Assembly: GCF_003946395.1 (NCBI RefSeq)
Contig: NZ_RHNZ01000016.1
Location: forward strand, 1-64,000
Origin: Levilactobacillus fuyuanensis
Lineage (GTDB): Bacteria; Bacillota; Bacilli; Lactobacillales; Lactobacillaceae
Length of the DNA: 64,000 bases
Direction of reading: 5' to 3'
The notes beneath the pieces were generated by a model, which was not told the DNA's origin, searched no databases, and saw only the letters and a program-made list of their open reading frames with translations. Made by a program: the position numbers and the translations under genes. Positions 34,031 to 43,312 of the stretch are shown here, piece after piece (the stretch's first letter is position 1; the number at the start of each line of letters is the position of its first letter).

Positions 34031-34411
34031 CTTTTGGCAAAATAACACGAGAAATCGTTTTAACTTAGAAAACGTTGTGGCACTTAAACAGATTAATTTG
34101 TCGTCGGAGATACAACTTCACAGGGCTGGTAGTAATTTATATCGCGATATGCTATTAATATTATTGTGGCGTTTAGATCTAAATTGGGTGCGAGTAGCCA
34201 ATGGAATTTACCAACTGCTATGCGATTATCCGGTAAAATGGTAATTGTTGAATACGGTTTCAGAACGGTTATGTTTTGTCGAGGACATCCGTCCCGGAAA
34301 AACCACAAAAATACATAATTTTCACGTGAAAGCGGATACATTTGGAGAACCGCGTCATTGGGATTTCTGAATTATTTTGCTAATCTTATCTTGTAAGGAG
34401 CTGTTTGAGAG

Positions 34412-35074
34412 ATGATGAATGATTTGGCTGCGCTGGTGGCCCAGGATCCCGTGCTACAGTAGTTGTTGCGGACTTGCCCGTTACATATTATCAACGCTTT
34501 TCAAATCGAGCATTACCCGGTGGATGAGTTTCAGTTTGATCAGGGAACCCAGTATGACAACACTTATATTTTAGCTGCTGGTAAGGTTAAAATTTATCTG
34601 ATGTCGGCTGGTGGGAAGGCCGTCGCGTTGGATATTTACGAAAAGGGAGCGTTTATCGGTGAACAGGAAGCCTTGCTGGATAAGCCGTACAGCGCCTCCG
34701 TCGTGAATCTGACGCCGGTGACGGTTCTCAGAATTCCCAATGAGGTGTTCAAAATCTGGTTGAAGGAAGATCAACAGTTTTCGCAGAAATTGATTGCCAA
34801 TTTGGCTGCGCAGATCTATACCTTAACTAACCGGACGGAACGTTACAGTCTGCATTCAGCGTTGGACCAAACCATCTCGTACCTCATTTGGGCGACACGG
34901 CGTAATCAGGTCGTGACCCGGACCAACCTGCTCAATGAGATCGATACCTCCAGCCGGAATCTCAATCGCATTATCAAACAGCTTCGGGACTTGGACGTCA
35001 TCACAGTCGATAAGTCTCAAATCGTCGTCACGGATTTACCACAGTTGATCACAATTCTAAGAAATGAGGGATAG
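34412..35074 (+). pseudogene. Crp/Fnr-family regulator gene with an in-frame TAG at codon 17
   Basis: AAGGAG (34395-34400) and ATG ATG at 34412/34415 open a frame coding for MMNDLAALVAQDPVLQ, then TAG at 34460-34462, then continue for 203 more codons. The remainder shows a cyclic-nucleotide-binding-like beta barrel and a C-terminal helix-turn-helix (NLLNEIDTSSRNLNRIIKQL), the Crp/Fnr plan. TTG TTG follows the stop at once (34463), so reinitiation could still give a nearly full protein. The next gene starts 2 nt after the stop, so the two form an operon with the nucleoside phosphorylase and pnuC. Confidence 0.75.
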
Positions 35075-35076
35075 AC

Positions 35077-35802
35077 ATGACTGAACCAGAACCACACACG
35101 CAATTATTACCAACCATCAACACGGATAGCGCCATCATTATGGGGGACCCCGCCAGAGTCGAACGAACCAAGAAGTTCCTGGACGATGTCGAAGAGTGGG
35201 CCTTCAACCGTGAGTACAAGTCGATTCTCGGGACTTATCAGGGCAAACGGATTCTGGTGATGTCCACTGGGATCGGTGCGCCATCGACTGGGATCGCCAT
35301 TGAGGAGCTCAACAACGTTGGTGTGAAGAAGGTCATCCGTGTGGGTTCCGCTGGGGCCATGCAATCCGGGATTGACCTCGGGAAGTTGATCATTGGCGAA
35401 GGGGTCGTCCGTGATGACGGGCTGACTGGCAAATACGTGCCCAACATTTATCCCGCCGTCCCATCATTTCGGCTGATGGCCCTGGCACACTACTACGCGC
35501 CCGAAGCCTTCTACGGGATTATTCGGTCTCACGATGGCTTCTACATGGATGATAATGCACAAAACGAGGCATTTTGGTCATCTAAGGGCATATTAGGGGC
35601 AGATATGGAATCCGGTGCTATGATGGTAATCGGGCGGCAACGGGGATTGGAAACGTTGTCGATCCTAAATAACGTGGTTCTGTATGAGGGTGATTTAGCC
35701 GCGGGAGTCAGTGATTTAACGAATGGGGACGACCTGATGGCCCAAGGCGAGACGGATTCAATCAAGTTGGCGTTAAATATCTTAAGTGACGATTCATTAT
35801 AA
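35077..35802 (+). CDS. nucleoside phosphorylase (Udp/PNP family)
   Basis: This 241-residue NP-I family phosphorylase has GDPARVERT (phosphate site), VGSAGAM and GADMESGAMM (sugar/base site). It cleaves nucleosides by phosphorolysis. Between a Crp-family regulator and pnuC, it may act on nicotinamide riboside, an inference from context. Uridine or purine nucleosides are possible by family. It is coupled to the upstream regulator. Confidence 0.85.
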   Translation: MTEPEPHTQLLPTINTDSAIIMGDPARVERTKKFLDDVEEWAFNREYKSILGTYQGKRILVMSTGIGAPSTGIAIEELNNVGVKKVIRVGSAGAMQSGIDLGKLIIGEGVVRDDGLTGKYVPNIYPAVPSFRLMALAHYYAPEAFYGIIRSHDGFYMDDNAQNEAFWSSKGILGADMESGAMMVIGRQRGLETLSILNNVVLYEGDLAAGVSDLTNGDDLMAQGETDSIKLALNILSDDSL

Positions 35803-35846
35803 GTAACACGTGTCAAACCACATAGAACAAGTGAAAAGGGGAATGT

Positions 35847-36575
35847 ATGATGGATAATGCCAAACAACATGGCTGGTGGTTCAACCAGCTCTTCACGAAT
35901 TGGAAAAAGTTCGAAGTCATCTACGTCACAATTTTAATTCTGCTCCAAATGGTCGTCTACGCGATCGTTCCAGATAGCTTTATCGGGATGATCTCCGGGG
36001 TCGGCGGGGTGCTGTGCCTGGTCTACGGGATGAAGGGTCGGAAGATTTCATTTATCTTCGGTCTAATCCAGTGTCTGGCCATGACCTACGTTGCCTGGAT
36101 CAGCCACGCCTATGGGTCCTTTGCTATGGATATTATTTATGTTATTTCTCAACCCATCGGCTGGTACATGTGGGGTCACGATGAAGCCACACACTCTTTC
36201 AAGAAGAATACGCGGCGTTGGATCTTCATCGGTGCCTTCGTGGCATGGGCCATTGGCTGGGTCGTTCTAGCCGCTTTGAATGGTCAGCTGCCATACTTTG
36301 ACTCCGTTAACTTCGTGGTCAGCATCATTGCCCAATTGCTCTACATTCTGAAATACAAGGAAAACTGGTCACTGTGGATCGTTGTCAACATCGCCAACGT
36401 TTTATACTGGGGGATTCTGACGGTTCAAATTCTGATTGGGGCCACGAGCATTGGGACACTGGGGGCGAACCTGTCGCAAGTTGCCCTCCAAGCAGCTCTA
36501 TTGTTCAACTCGATTTACGCGAACCGAGTTTGGGCGAGAGGTGAAGCCGATAACGAAGGTGGCGCCGGTAAATAA
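35847..36575 (+). CDS. pnuC: PnuC-family nicotinamide riboside transporter
   Basis: This 242-residue membrane protein has seven to eight predicted helices, with SQPIGWYMW and WSLWIVVNIANVLYW, which match the ligand-binding motifs of PnuC (nicotinamide riboside uptake). Together with the phosphorylase upstream it suggests import and phosphorolysis of the vitamin B3 riboside. AAAAGGGG lies before ATG 35847. Confidence 0.87.
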   Translation: MMDNAKQHGWWFNQLFTNWKKFEVIYVTILILLQMVVYAIVPDSFIGMISGVGGVLCLVYGMKGRKISFIFGLIQCLAMTYVAWISHAYGSFAMDIIYVISQPIGWYMWGHDEATHSFKKNTRRWIFIGAFVAWAIGWVVLAALNGQLPYFDSVNFVVSIIAQLLYILKYKENWSLWIVVNIANVLYWGILTVQILIGATSIGTLGANLSQVALQAALLFNSIYANRVWARGEADNEGGAGK

Positions 36576-36609
36576 TTGTCCGCAATATAAATTTAATAAT
36601 TAAGAGGCT

Positions 36610-36642
36610 AAGGGGGAACGGCGCGGGTCGTCCCCTTTTTTA
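36610..36642 (+). terminator. terminator of the pnuC operon
   Basis: AAGGGGGAAC with a GC-rich loop and GTCGTCCCCTT form a stem followed by T6. Confidence 0.75.
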
Positions 36643-36774
36643 TTGGGTTTGTCCGCGACAGATTACTTGTATTTAGGGGTGGATTTGATAAAATGTATTC
36701 TAATAAACCCAGAAGTTGTGCCGCAATTGGGTGGCACTCAGCTGGGAAAGTTTTGATAAAAAAGGAGCGTTTCA

Positions 36775-37479
36775 ATGAACAACTATGAACAGCAACCCCG
36801 TCAAACGATTAATACCGAGGTCGGACTCAATGGTTTCATGACTAAGATGTTCGGGTGGATGGGCTTGTCTGTGCTGGTATCTGCTGTGACGGCTTTTCTC
36901 ATGGCAACCCAGTTCAGCGGTGCCTTACAAAACCTCAACGGTGGAATGGTGATCCTGCCAATCGTCGTGTGGTTCATCTTACCATTCGTGATTAGCGGAC
37001 AATCTATGAAACGCCCAACGGTGGCCTTTGTGGGCCTCATGGTCTACGCGGTCGTCACCGGTGCGGTCTTCTCTATCTACACGTTGATGTACAACAATTC
37101 ATCGATTGCTGGCGCGTTCGTTTCCAGTGCCGCCGTCTTCCTGACGATGGCAGCGATTGGGGTAACGACCAAGCGTGACTTGACTAAGATTGGGACGCAA
37201 GCCTCAGCAGCCTTGATTGGGTTGATTGTGGCTATGCTGATCAACATCTTCTTACAGAGTTCACTGATTGCCTTGATCTTCTCCTTCGTCGCTGTGATCA
37301 TCTTCGCGGCTTTGACCGCCTGGGACACCCAACGGATGAAGAAGATGTATCTCAAGTACGGCGACCAAGTCTCAACGACGGGTCTTGCTGTCAACGGGGC
37401 ACTGCAACTCTACTTGGACTTCGTCAACTTATTCTTACAATTATTACAAATCTTCGGCTTGTTCGGCGGCAGAGACTAA
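36775..37479 (+). CDS. Bax inhibitor-1 / YccA-family membrane protein
   Basis: This 234-residue protein has seven transmembrane helices and the BI-1 end FAALTAWDTQRMKKMY followed by DFVNLFLQLLQIFGLFGGRD. Bacterial members leak calcium or protons and influence FtsH in Enterobacteria; the role here is unknown. AAAAAGGAGCG lies before ATG 36775. Confidence 0.88.
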   Translation: MNNYEQQPRQTINTEVGLNGFMTKMFGWMGLSVLVSAVTAFLMATQFSGALQNLNGGMVILPIVVWFILPFVISGQSMKRPTVAFVGLMVYAVVTGAVFSIYTLMYNNSSIAGAFVSSAAVFLTMAAIGVTTKRDLTKIGTQASAALIGLIVAMLINIFLQSSLIALIFSFVAVIIFAALTAWDTQRMKKMYLKYGDQVSTTGLAVNGALQLYLDFVNLFLQLLQIFGLFGGRD

Positions 37480-37500
37480 TCGCTGATCGGTCAAAAATGG

Positions 37501-37540
37501 AAAGCGAAGCACTGGGTATTGTTGGTGCTTCGCTTTTTGT
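37501..37540 (+). terminator. terminator of the BI-1 gene
   Basis: AAAGCGAAGCAC pairs with GTGCTTCGCTTT, then T. The 37541-37890 stretch has no gene. Confidence 0.85.
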
Positions 37541-37905
37541 ATTCCACAATTGATGGTTGAGATATGGTAAATGGTTTTGGTGATTCTTGGAATAGTGCAG
37601 TGAAAGCCTTAATTGATGGCATTTAGGCAGATGGGGTTAGTCTTGTTGCCTGGTTGGTGGCCAATATTCAGCCAAGGCTATCATCAAACCAAATGTTGAT
37701 ATGAATACTTAATGTAGTATACAAGCATTAACCCTCCCACCATTACTAAATCAAATGTAAGTGAAAATGATCTAAGCAGTTTAATTTACAGCTGATTGCT
37801 GATGATAGCTTAGATTGAGTATGAAATTTTATTATGAAAAATTGCGGACAGACGGGCTAACTATTTTTGAATGACAACAGAATCTTTGGCGAGAGGTCAG
37901 CGTAA

Positions 37906-38089
37906 GCCGGAGGAGGCCAGAGATGGAGCCAGCTGTGGCGGTGATGGTAGCTGGTGGACTTGCCAGTTACCATCACGGGACGAGTTTGGAGACTCGTGGG
38001 CCATAGCGAGGCTTCAAATCGAGCCGGAAGCCCGTTCTGTGGCTGGAGGCGATCCCCACAGCAGGCGGAATCTCTGGCAGCCGCAGGCG
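37906..38089 (+). repeat. structured repeat element E5 (complete, best preserved)
   Basis: It opens GCCGGAGGAGGCC. The closing stem GCCAGAGAT pairs perfectly with ATCTCTGGC, and the hairpin GTGATGGTAGCTGG with CCAGTTACCATCAC. CGAGTTTGGAGACTCG, the T-loop-like GAGGCTTCAAATCGAGCC, AGCC with GGCT and the constant GATCCCCACAGCAGGCGGAAT follow. Outer GAGAGGT (37891-37897) pairs with ACCTCTC (38096-38102). It sits 130 nt before polA. Confidence 0.88.
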
Positions 38090-38229
38090 GGCATACACCT
38101 CTCACCCAATCTTTTAGCATTATTAGGTGATAAAGCAGTTTTTCATTTCGGATTTTAAGCTATCTTTGGTAAAATATAAGCAGAATACGCGAGTGGCCAA
38201 CAACAGGCGCCACTCGGGAGGAGCGAATT

Positions 38230-40893
38230 ATGGCGGACAAACGATTATTATTGATCGACGGCAACAGTGTGACCTTCAAGGCCTTTTACGCGTTATACAC
38301 GTCGTTGGGGCGTTTCACCAACAGTGAAGGGCTGCACACCAACGCCATTTACGGTTTCAACACGATGCTCGAAACCATGTTAAAGAATGTGGATCCGACA
38401 CACGTCTTGGTGGCGTTTGATGCCGGTAAGGTCACGTTCCGGACGAAGATGTACGACAACTACAAGGGCGGTCGGGCCAAGACCGCATCCGAACTTTCCG
38501 AACAATTTCCTTACGTCAAGGAACTCCTGGCGGCCCGGGGCATTCAGACTTACGAGCTCCCGAACTACGAGGCCGATGACATCATCGGCACGTTGGCTAA
38601 ACAGGCGGAAGCCAATGGGTTTACGACGACCATTGTGACCGGTGACCGGGACCTTACACAGCTGGCCAACGACCATACGACGGTTGCCATTTCCAAGAAA
38701 GGGGTCAGCGAGATTGAACGCTACACCCCAGCTTATGTCAAGGAAAAGATGGGTGTGACCCCTGAACAGATCATTGATATCAAGGGGCTCCAAGGCGATA
38801 ACTCTGATAATTATCCTGGTGTGACTGGCGTGGGTCCTAAGCGGGCGGTCGACTTAGTCGGCAAGTACGGCAGCGTCGAGGGTATTTATGAAAACATCGA
38901 TGACATCACCGCTAAGAAGCTCAAGGAGCATCTGGTGGCTGATCACGACCAAGCGCTGTTGGCAAAGAAGCTGGCCACAATTAATCGCGATGCGCCAGTC
39001 GAAAAGAAAGTTGACGACTTGGTTTACGAAGGACCAAACCGCGAAGACTTGATTGCCTTTTACCAACGGATGGATTTCCGGACATTTCTTAACAAGATGG
39101 ACTTTGAAGGCGAGACGCCAACTGCGACACCGGGCCTCAAGGACATCGACTACACGGTATTGACTGCGGAAAACGTGGCGGCTCTGCCAGACTTCTCCGC
39201 TGACGGTTGTGAATTTTACCTGGAAATGCCAGATGAAAATTACCACACGTCTGAATTTGTCGGATTTGCCATCGGTGACGATGACCAGTGGTGGGTCAGT
39301 CGCGATGTCGGCCTCTTACAACAGGCACCGCTGAAAGACATTCTGACGTCCGCTGACGTGGCCAAACAAGTCTTTGACGCCAAGCGGACCTACGTGGGCT
39401 TGAATCGCTTAGGCCTTACGTTAGCTGGTGTCGACTGTGACCTGTTGTTGTGCTCGTACTTACTGAACACTTACGATAACAGTAACGATCTGGGCCGCGT
39501 GGCCATGGAACACGGGTACGATCAGGTCGCGACCGATGAGGACATCTACGGCAAGGGTGCCAAGCGCGCCATTCCTGACGATGATGAGGTCTTCTTTAAG
39601 CATTTAGCACGGAAGGCGCGCGCCATTGAACAGTTACGGCCAAAGCTCTTTGAAGGCTTGGATGAAAACGAACAAACACAGCTCTACCGTGAGATTGAAC
39701 TCCCAATGAGCTTTGTCCTCGCCCGGATGGAAATTGCCGGAATTACCGTGGATGCAAGTGAGCTGGAAGCCATGGGCAGTAAGTTTACTGAACAATTGGC
39801 TGAAATTGAACAGACGATTTACCAGGAAGCTGGCGAAGAATTTAACATTGGTTCTCCCAAGCAACTGGGACACATCCTCTTTGAAAAGATGGGCTTGCCC
39901 GTTATCAAAAAGACCAAGACCGGCTATTCCACGGCGGTCGGCGTGCTGGAAAAGCTGGCGGCCGATGCGCCAATTGCAGAGAATATTTTGCGCTACCGGA
40001 AGATTGCCAAGATTCAGTCGACCTATGTGGAAGGCCTCTTGAAGGTCATCCATCCCGAGGATCAGAAGGTGCACACTCGCTACCTGCAGACGTTGACACA
40101 GACCGGTCGACTGTCTTCGGTCGATCCTAACTTGCAAAATATCCCCGTTCGAAGCGAAGAGGGGCGTGCAATTCGTAAAGCCTTTGTTCCGCGGCACGAG
40201 GGTTGGCAGATCTTCTCGTCTGACTACTCACAGATTGAACTGCGGGTGCTTGCCCACATGAGCCACGATTCCAACATGCAGGAGGCCTTCAAGGAAGGCC
40301 AAGACATTCACGCGGCCACAGCTCGGCGGATCTTCAAGATGGCACCGGATGCCGAAGTTACGCCGAACATTCGCCGGCAGGCCAAGGCCGTTAACTTTGG
40401 GATCGTCTATGGCATTAGTGACTTTGGCTTGTCTCAAAACATTGGTATTTCTCGTAAGCAGGCGAAGAACTTTATCGATACCTACTTTGAAGAATATCCG
40501 GGCGTCAAGGCCTACACGGAGCGGATGGTGCAACAAGCTCATGAGTTGGGCTACGTTGAGACGATTGCCCACCGTCGCCGGTATTTGCCAGACATCAACT
40601 CACGCAACTTCAACCAGCGGTCCTTTGCCGAACGGACGGCGATGAACACGCCGATCCAAGGGAGTGCCGCCGATATTATTAAGATTGCAATGATTCGCAT
40701 GGAAGATGCCATCAAGGATATGCAAGCTACAATGCTACTGCAGGTTCACGATGAGCTGATCTTCGAGGCACCCGCCGAGGAGATCGCCACGCTAGCTAAA
40801 TTAGTGCCAAGCGTCATGGACTCCGCCATCGACCTCGAGATTCCGTTGAAGGTTGAAAGCCACTACGGCCCAACTTGGTACAACGCCAAGTAG
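38230..40893 (+). CDS. polA: DNA polymerase I
   Basis: This 887-residue protein has a 5' nuclease domain (LLLIDGNSVTFKAFYAL, NYEADDIIGT, TGDRDLTQL), an exonuclease-like domain without the usual acidic exonuclease motifs, and a complete polymerase domain (SSDYSQIELRVLAH, RRQAKAVNFGIVYG and QVHDELIFE). It fills gaps and removes RNA primers. GGAGGAGCG before ATG 38230. It begins the polA-mutM-coaE-nrdR-dnaB-dnaI cluster. Confidence 0.95.
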   Translation: MADKRLLLIDGNSVTFKAFYALYTSLGRFTNSEGLHTNAIYGFNTMLETMLKNVDPTHVLVAFDAGKVTFRTKMYDNYKGGRAKTASELSEQFPYVKELLAARGIQTYELPNYEADDIIGTLAKQAEANGFTTTIVTGDRDLTQLANDHTTVAISKKGVSEIERYTPAYVKEKMGVTPEQIIDIKGLQGDNSDNYPGVTGVGPKRAVDLVGKYGSVEGIYENIDDITAKKLKEHLVADHDQALLAKKLATINRDAPVEKKVDDLVYEGPNREDLIAFYQRMDFRTFLNKMDFEGETPTATPGLKDIDYTVLTAENVAALPDFSADGCEFYLEMPDENYHTSEFVGFAIGDDDQWWVSRDVGLLQQAPLKDILTSADVAKQVFDAKRTYVGLNRLGLTLAGVDCDLLLCSYLLNTYDNSNDLGRVAMEHGYDQVATDEDIYGKGAKRAIPDDDEVFFKHLARKARAIEQLRPKLFEGLDENEQTQLYREIELPMSFVLARMEIAGITVDASELEAMGSKFTEQLAEIEQTIYQEAGEEFNIGSPKQLGHILFEKMGLPVIKKTKTGYSTAVGVLEKLAADAPIAENILRYRKIAKIQSTYVEGLLKVIHPEDQKVHTRYLQTLTQTGRLSSVDPNLQNIPVRSEEGRAIRKAFVPRHEGWQIFSSDYSQIELRVLAHMSHDSNMQEAFKEGQDIHAATARRIFKMAPDAEVTPNIRRQAKAVNFGIVYGISDFGLSQNIGISRKQAKNFIDTYFEEYPGVKAYTERMVQQAHELGYVETIAHRRRYLPDINSRNFNQRSFAERTAMNTPIQGSAADIIKIAMIRMEDAIKDMQATMLLQVHDELIFEAPAEEIATLAKLVPSVMDSAIDLEIPLKVESHYGPTWYNAK

Positions 40894-40914
40894 CCGCAAA
40901 GGAGAGAAATCAGT

Positions 40915-41775
40915 ATGCCTGAATTACCAGAAGTTGAAACGGTCCGGCGTGGGCTGACCCGCTTAGTCCAGGGGGCCACCATCGACCATGTGGACGTGTA
41001 CTACGCGAAGATGGTGCGGCCCGACGCCGAGATTTTTACGGCTGATCTGATTGGACGCAAGATTGAAAAGATCGATCGGCGGGGGAAATACCTGCTCTTT
41101 CGGTTCAGCGGCAACCTCACGATGGTGTCGCACCTGCGGATGGAGGGCAAGTATGATGTGCAGCCGGAGGAAAGTCCGATTCCCAAGCACACGCACGTTA
41201 TTTTCCACCTGACTGATAACCGCGAGCTGCGGTACAACGATACCCGTAAGTTTGGCCGGATGCGACTGGTCGAGACGGGAACGGAGGATGTCGAACTGCC
41301 GTCGCTAGGCAAGCTAGGACCGGAACCCACGGCAGAGACGTTGACTTTGGCGTATATGCAGCAGACCTTTGGTAAGTCACACAAGGTGGTCAAGCCCTTC
41401 TTGCTGGACCAATCGCGGATTGCGGGGCTCGGCAACATCTACGTGGATGAGGTTCTCTGGCTATCCAAGATTAATCCGCTGACGCCGGCCGATACGCTGA
41501 CTAAAGACCAATTGGGAACGCTCCGTCAAAACATTATCGCCGAGATTGCCATGGCCATTAAGGGGCACGGGACGACGGTGCATACGTTCTCGACGGCTTT
41601 TGGCGAAGCAGGGAACTTTCAAAATCACCTGCACGTTTACGGCCACGAGGGGGAACCCTGCGAACGCTGTGGTACCGAGATTGTGAAAATCAAGGTCGCA
41701 CAGCGTGGTACGCACTTCTGCCCACACTGTCAGCCTTATCCACCCGAGGCGTTGGAGGAGATGCAAGATGACTGA
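40915..41775 (+). CDS. mutM: formamidopyrimidine-DNA glycosylase
   Basis: This 286-residue base-excision enzyme removes 8-oxoguanine. The N-terminal PELPEVETVRRGL contains the catalytic Pro and Glu. The C-terminal zinc finger is CERCGTEIVKIKVAQRGTHFCPHCQ-like, with four Cys. It starts 21 nt after polA and overlaps coaE by 8 nt. Confidence 0.95.
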   Translation: MPELPEVETVRRGLTRLVQGATIDHVDVYYAKMVRPDAEIFTADLIGRKIEKIDRRGKYLLFRFSGNLTMVSHLRMEGKYDVQPEESPIPKHTHVIFHLTDNRELRYNDTRKFGRMRLVETGTEDVELPSLGKLGPEPTAETLTLAYMQQTFGKSHKVVKPFLLDQSRIAGLGNIYVDEVLWLSKINPLTPADTLTKDQLGTLRQNIIAEIAMAIKGHGTTVHTFSTAFGEAGNFQNHLHVYGHEGEPCERCGTEIVKIKVAQRGTHFCPHCQPYPPEALEEMQDD

Positions 41776-42403
41776 GGTGTGGGGCCTAACTGGCGGTATC
41801 GCCACTGGTAAGTCGACCGTCAGTCACTGGCTAAGTCTAGCAGGATTGAAGATTATCGATGCTGACGTGATTGCCCGTCAGGTGGTGGCGCCCGGAACCC
41901 CGGGACTCCGGCAAATCTGCACGACTTTTGGCGACCATTTTCGTCAACCTGACGGCAGTCTTGACCGTAAAAAATTAGGCCGGCTCGTCTTTAGTCAGCC
42001 GGAAGAATTACATCGGTTGGAGGCCATTACGACCCCATTGATTCAGACGGAAATTCGGCGCCAATTGGCACTGTACCGGGAACAGAACGTGACCGGTATC
42101 GTCATTGATGCGCCAACCTTTTATGAAGTGGGCTATCTGGTGAATCTGGTGGATCACGTGATGGTGGTCGCAACTTCGGCAACGACCCAGCGTCAGCGAT
42201 TGATGGCCCGCAATGGTCTAGATGAAGCTGCGGCCCAGGCCAGAATGGACCAGCAGTGGTCCATCGCCAAGAAGGTCGCGTTGGCCGATGTGGTCATTGA
42301 TAACGCGGGAACGATTGCCCAAACGCGCCAACAAGTGGTAAAATGGCTTGACACCACTAATTTGGGCTCATCGGCAGCGGTTTTGGCTGAAGAGTTGGAT
42401 TAA
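41768..42403 (+). CDS. coaE: dephospho-CoA kinase
   Basis: This 211-residue kinase for the last step of coenzyme A synthesis has P-loop GGIATGKST near residue 8. The frame reads from 41705, but the ATG overlapping the mutM stop (ATGACTGA) is the natural coupled start. Confidence 0.92.
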   Translation: MTEVWGLTGGIATGKSTVSHWLSLAGLKIIDADVIARQVVAPGTPGLRQICTTFGDHFRQPDGSLDRKKLGRLVFSQPEELHRLEAITTPLIQTEIRRQLALYREQNVTGIVIDAPTFYEVGYLVNLVDHVMVVATSATTQRQRLMARNGLDEAAAQARMDQQWSIAKKVALADVVIDNAGTIAQTRQQVVKWLDTTNLGSSAAVLAEELD

Positions 42404-42551
42404 GTGGTGGAATGGCTCATGAAGCAATTATTTAAATCGTATTGTTTCTGTGGGAATCATGACGATGGCTGTTCGAGTGAGCAGTTGTCGCATGGCACAG
42501 GCCTAGCCAGTTGAAAATTGTGAATAATCGTTTGGTTTAAACACGGTGTTA

Positions 42552-42734
42552 GCCGCAGGGATGGTGAAAATGAACCAAGCCGTGGGAATTCTCTTATCGG
42601 CGGGTTTTGCCGGTTAGAGAATTGGTGCCTTTAAGACGCGTTTTTAGCGGCTTGAAGGCAAGTCTAAAGACGGCTCTTTGGCTTTAGGCGTCCGCCCACA
42701 GCGTCACGGTTTATTTTCACCGTCCCGGAGGCGG
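42552..42734 (+). repeat. structured repeat element E6 (complete)
   Basis: It opens GCCGCAGGGATGGTGAAAAT and closes TTTATTTTCACCGTCCCGG. The hairpin is AATTCTCTTATCGGC with GCCGGTTAGAGAATT, the third helix GTCTAAAG with CTTTAGGC, and the constant motif CGTCCGCCCACAGCG. It lies inside the coaE-nrdR gap, in the direction of the operon. Confidence 0.87.
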
Positions 42735-42808
42735 CCGAAGGCGACAATTTTAAACCAACGTAAAACATTAGATAATCAAGTAACCAATGAAAAAATGAGG
42801 TGACCAAA

Positions 42809-43309
42809 ATGCAGTGTCCGCACTGTCATCATAATGGATCGCGGGTCGTCGACAGTCGACCGACCGACGATGGACGTGTCATCCGCCGGCGTCGTGAGTG
42901 TGAGAGCTGTGGCTTTCGGTTCACGACGTTTGAGCGGGTTGAAGCGACACCGCTGTTGGTAATTAAAAAGAACGGCACGCGTGAGGAATTCAATCGCGAA
43001 AAGATCTTACGAGGTATCATTCGCTCGGCTGAAAAACGGCCGGTGGGGATGGACGTCATGACGAAGATCGTCGATGAAGTTGAAAATAAGATCCGAGCAC
43101 TCGGTGTCAACGAAATTTCCAGTCAACTGATTGGGGAGTACGTGATGAACCGGTTGGTCGACGTTGATGAGATCGCTTATATCCGTTTTGCCAGTGTTTA
43201 CCGGCAATTCAAGGATACCGGGGTCTTCTTCAACGAATTAAAAGACATGATGGATAAAGATAAAGCAAAAGCTAAGGACCGGACAGACCGGCAAAGCGAG
43301 GCGAAATAA
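42809..43309 (+). CDS. nrdR: transcription repressor NrdR
   Basis: This protein of about 166 residues has an N-terminal zinc ribbon (CPHC...CESC) and an ATP-cone domain, typical of the repressor of ribonucleotide reductase genes. GAGG at 42797-42800 fits ATG 42809; GTG 42800 is less likely. Co-directional with dnaB downstream. Confidence 0.93.
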   Translation: MQCPHCHHNGSRVVDSRPTDDGRVIRRRRECESCGFRFTTFERVEATPLLVIKKNGTREEFNREKILRGIIRSAEKRPVGMDVMTKIVDEVENKIRALGVNEISSQLIGEYVMNRLVDVDEIAYIRFASVYRQFKDTGVFFNELKDMMDKDKAKAKDRTDRQSEAK

Positions 43310-43312
43310 GGC

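Noticed and set aside
34093-34341. Minus-strand 82-codon frame before the Crp gene
   Set aside because: No ribosome-binding site, no family pattern and atypical composition; it is probably chance.
37871-38158. Frames within element E5 on both strands
   Set aside because: They follow the structured repeat; homologous frames are broken in the other copies.
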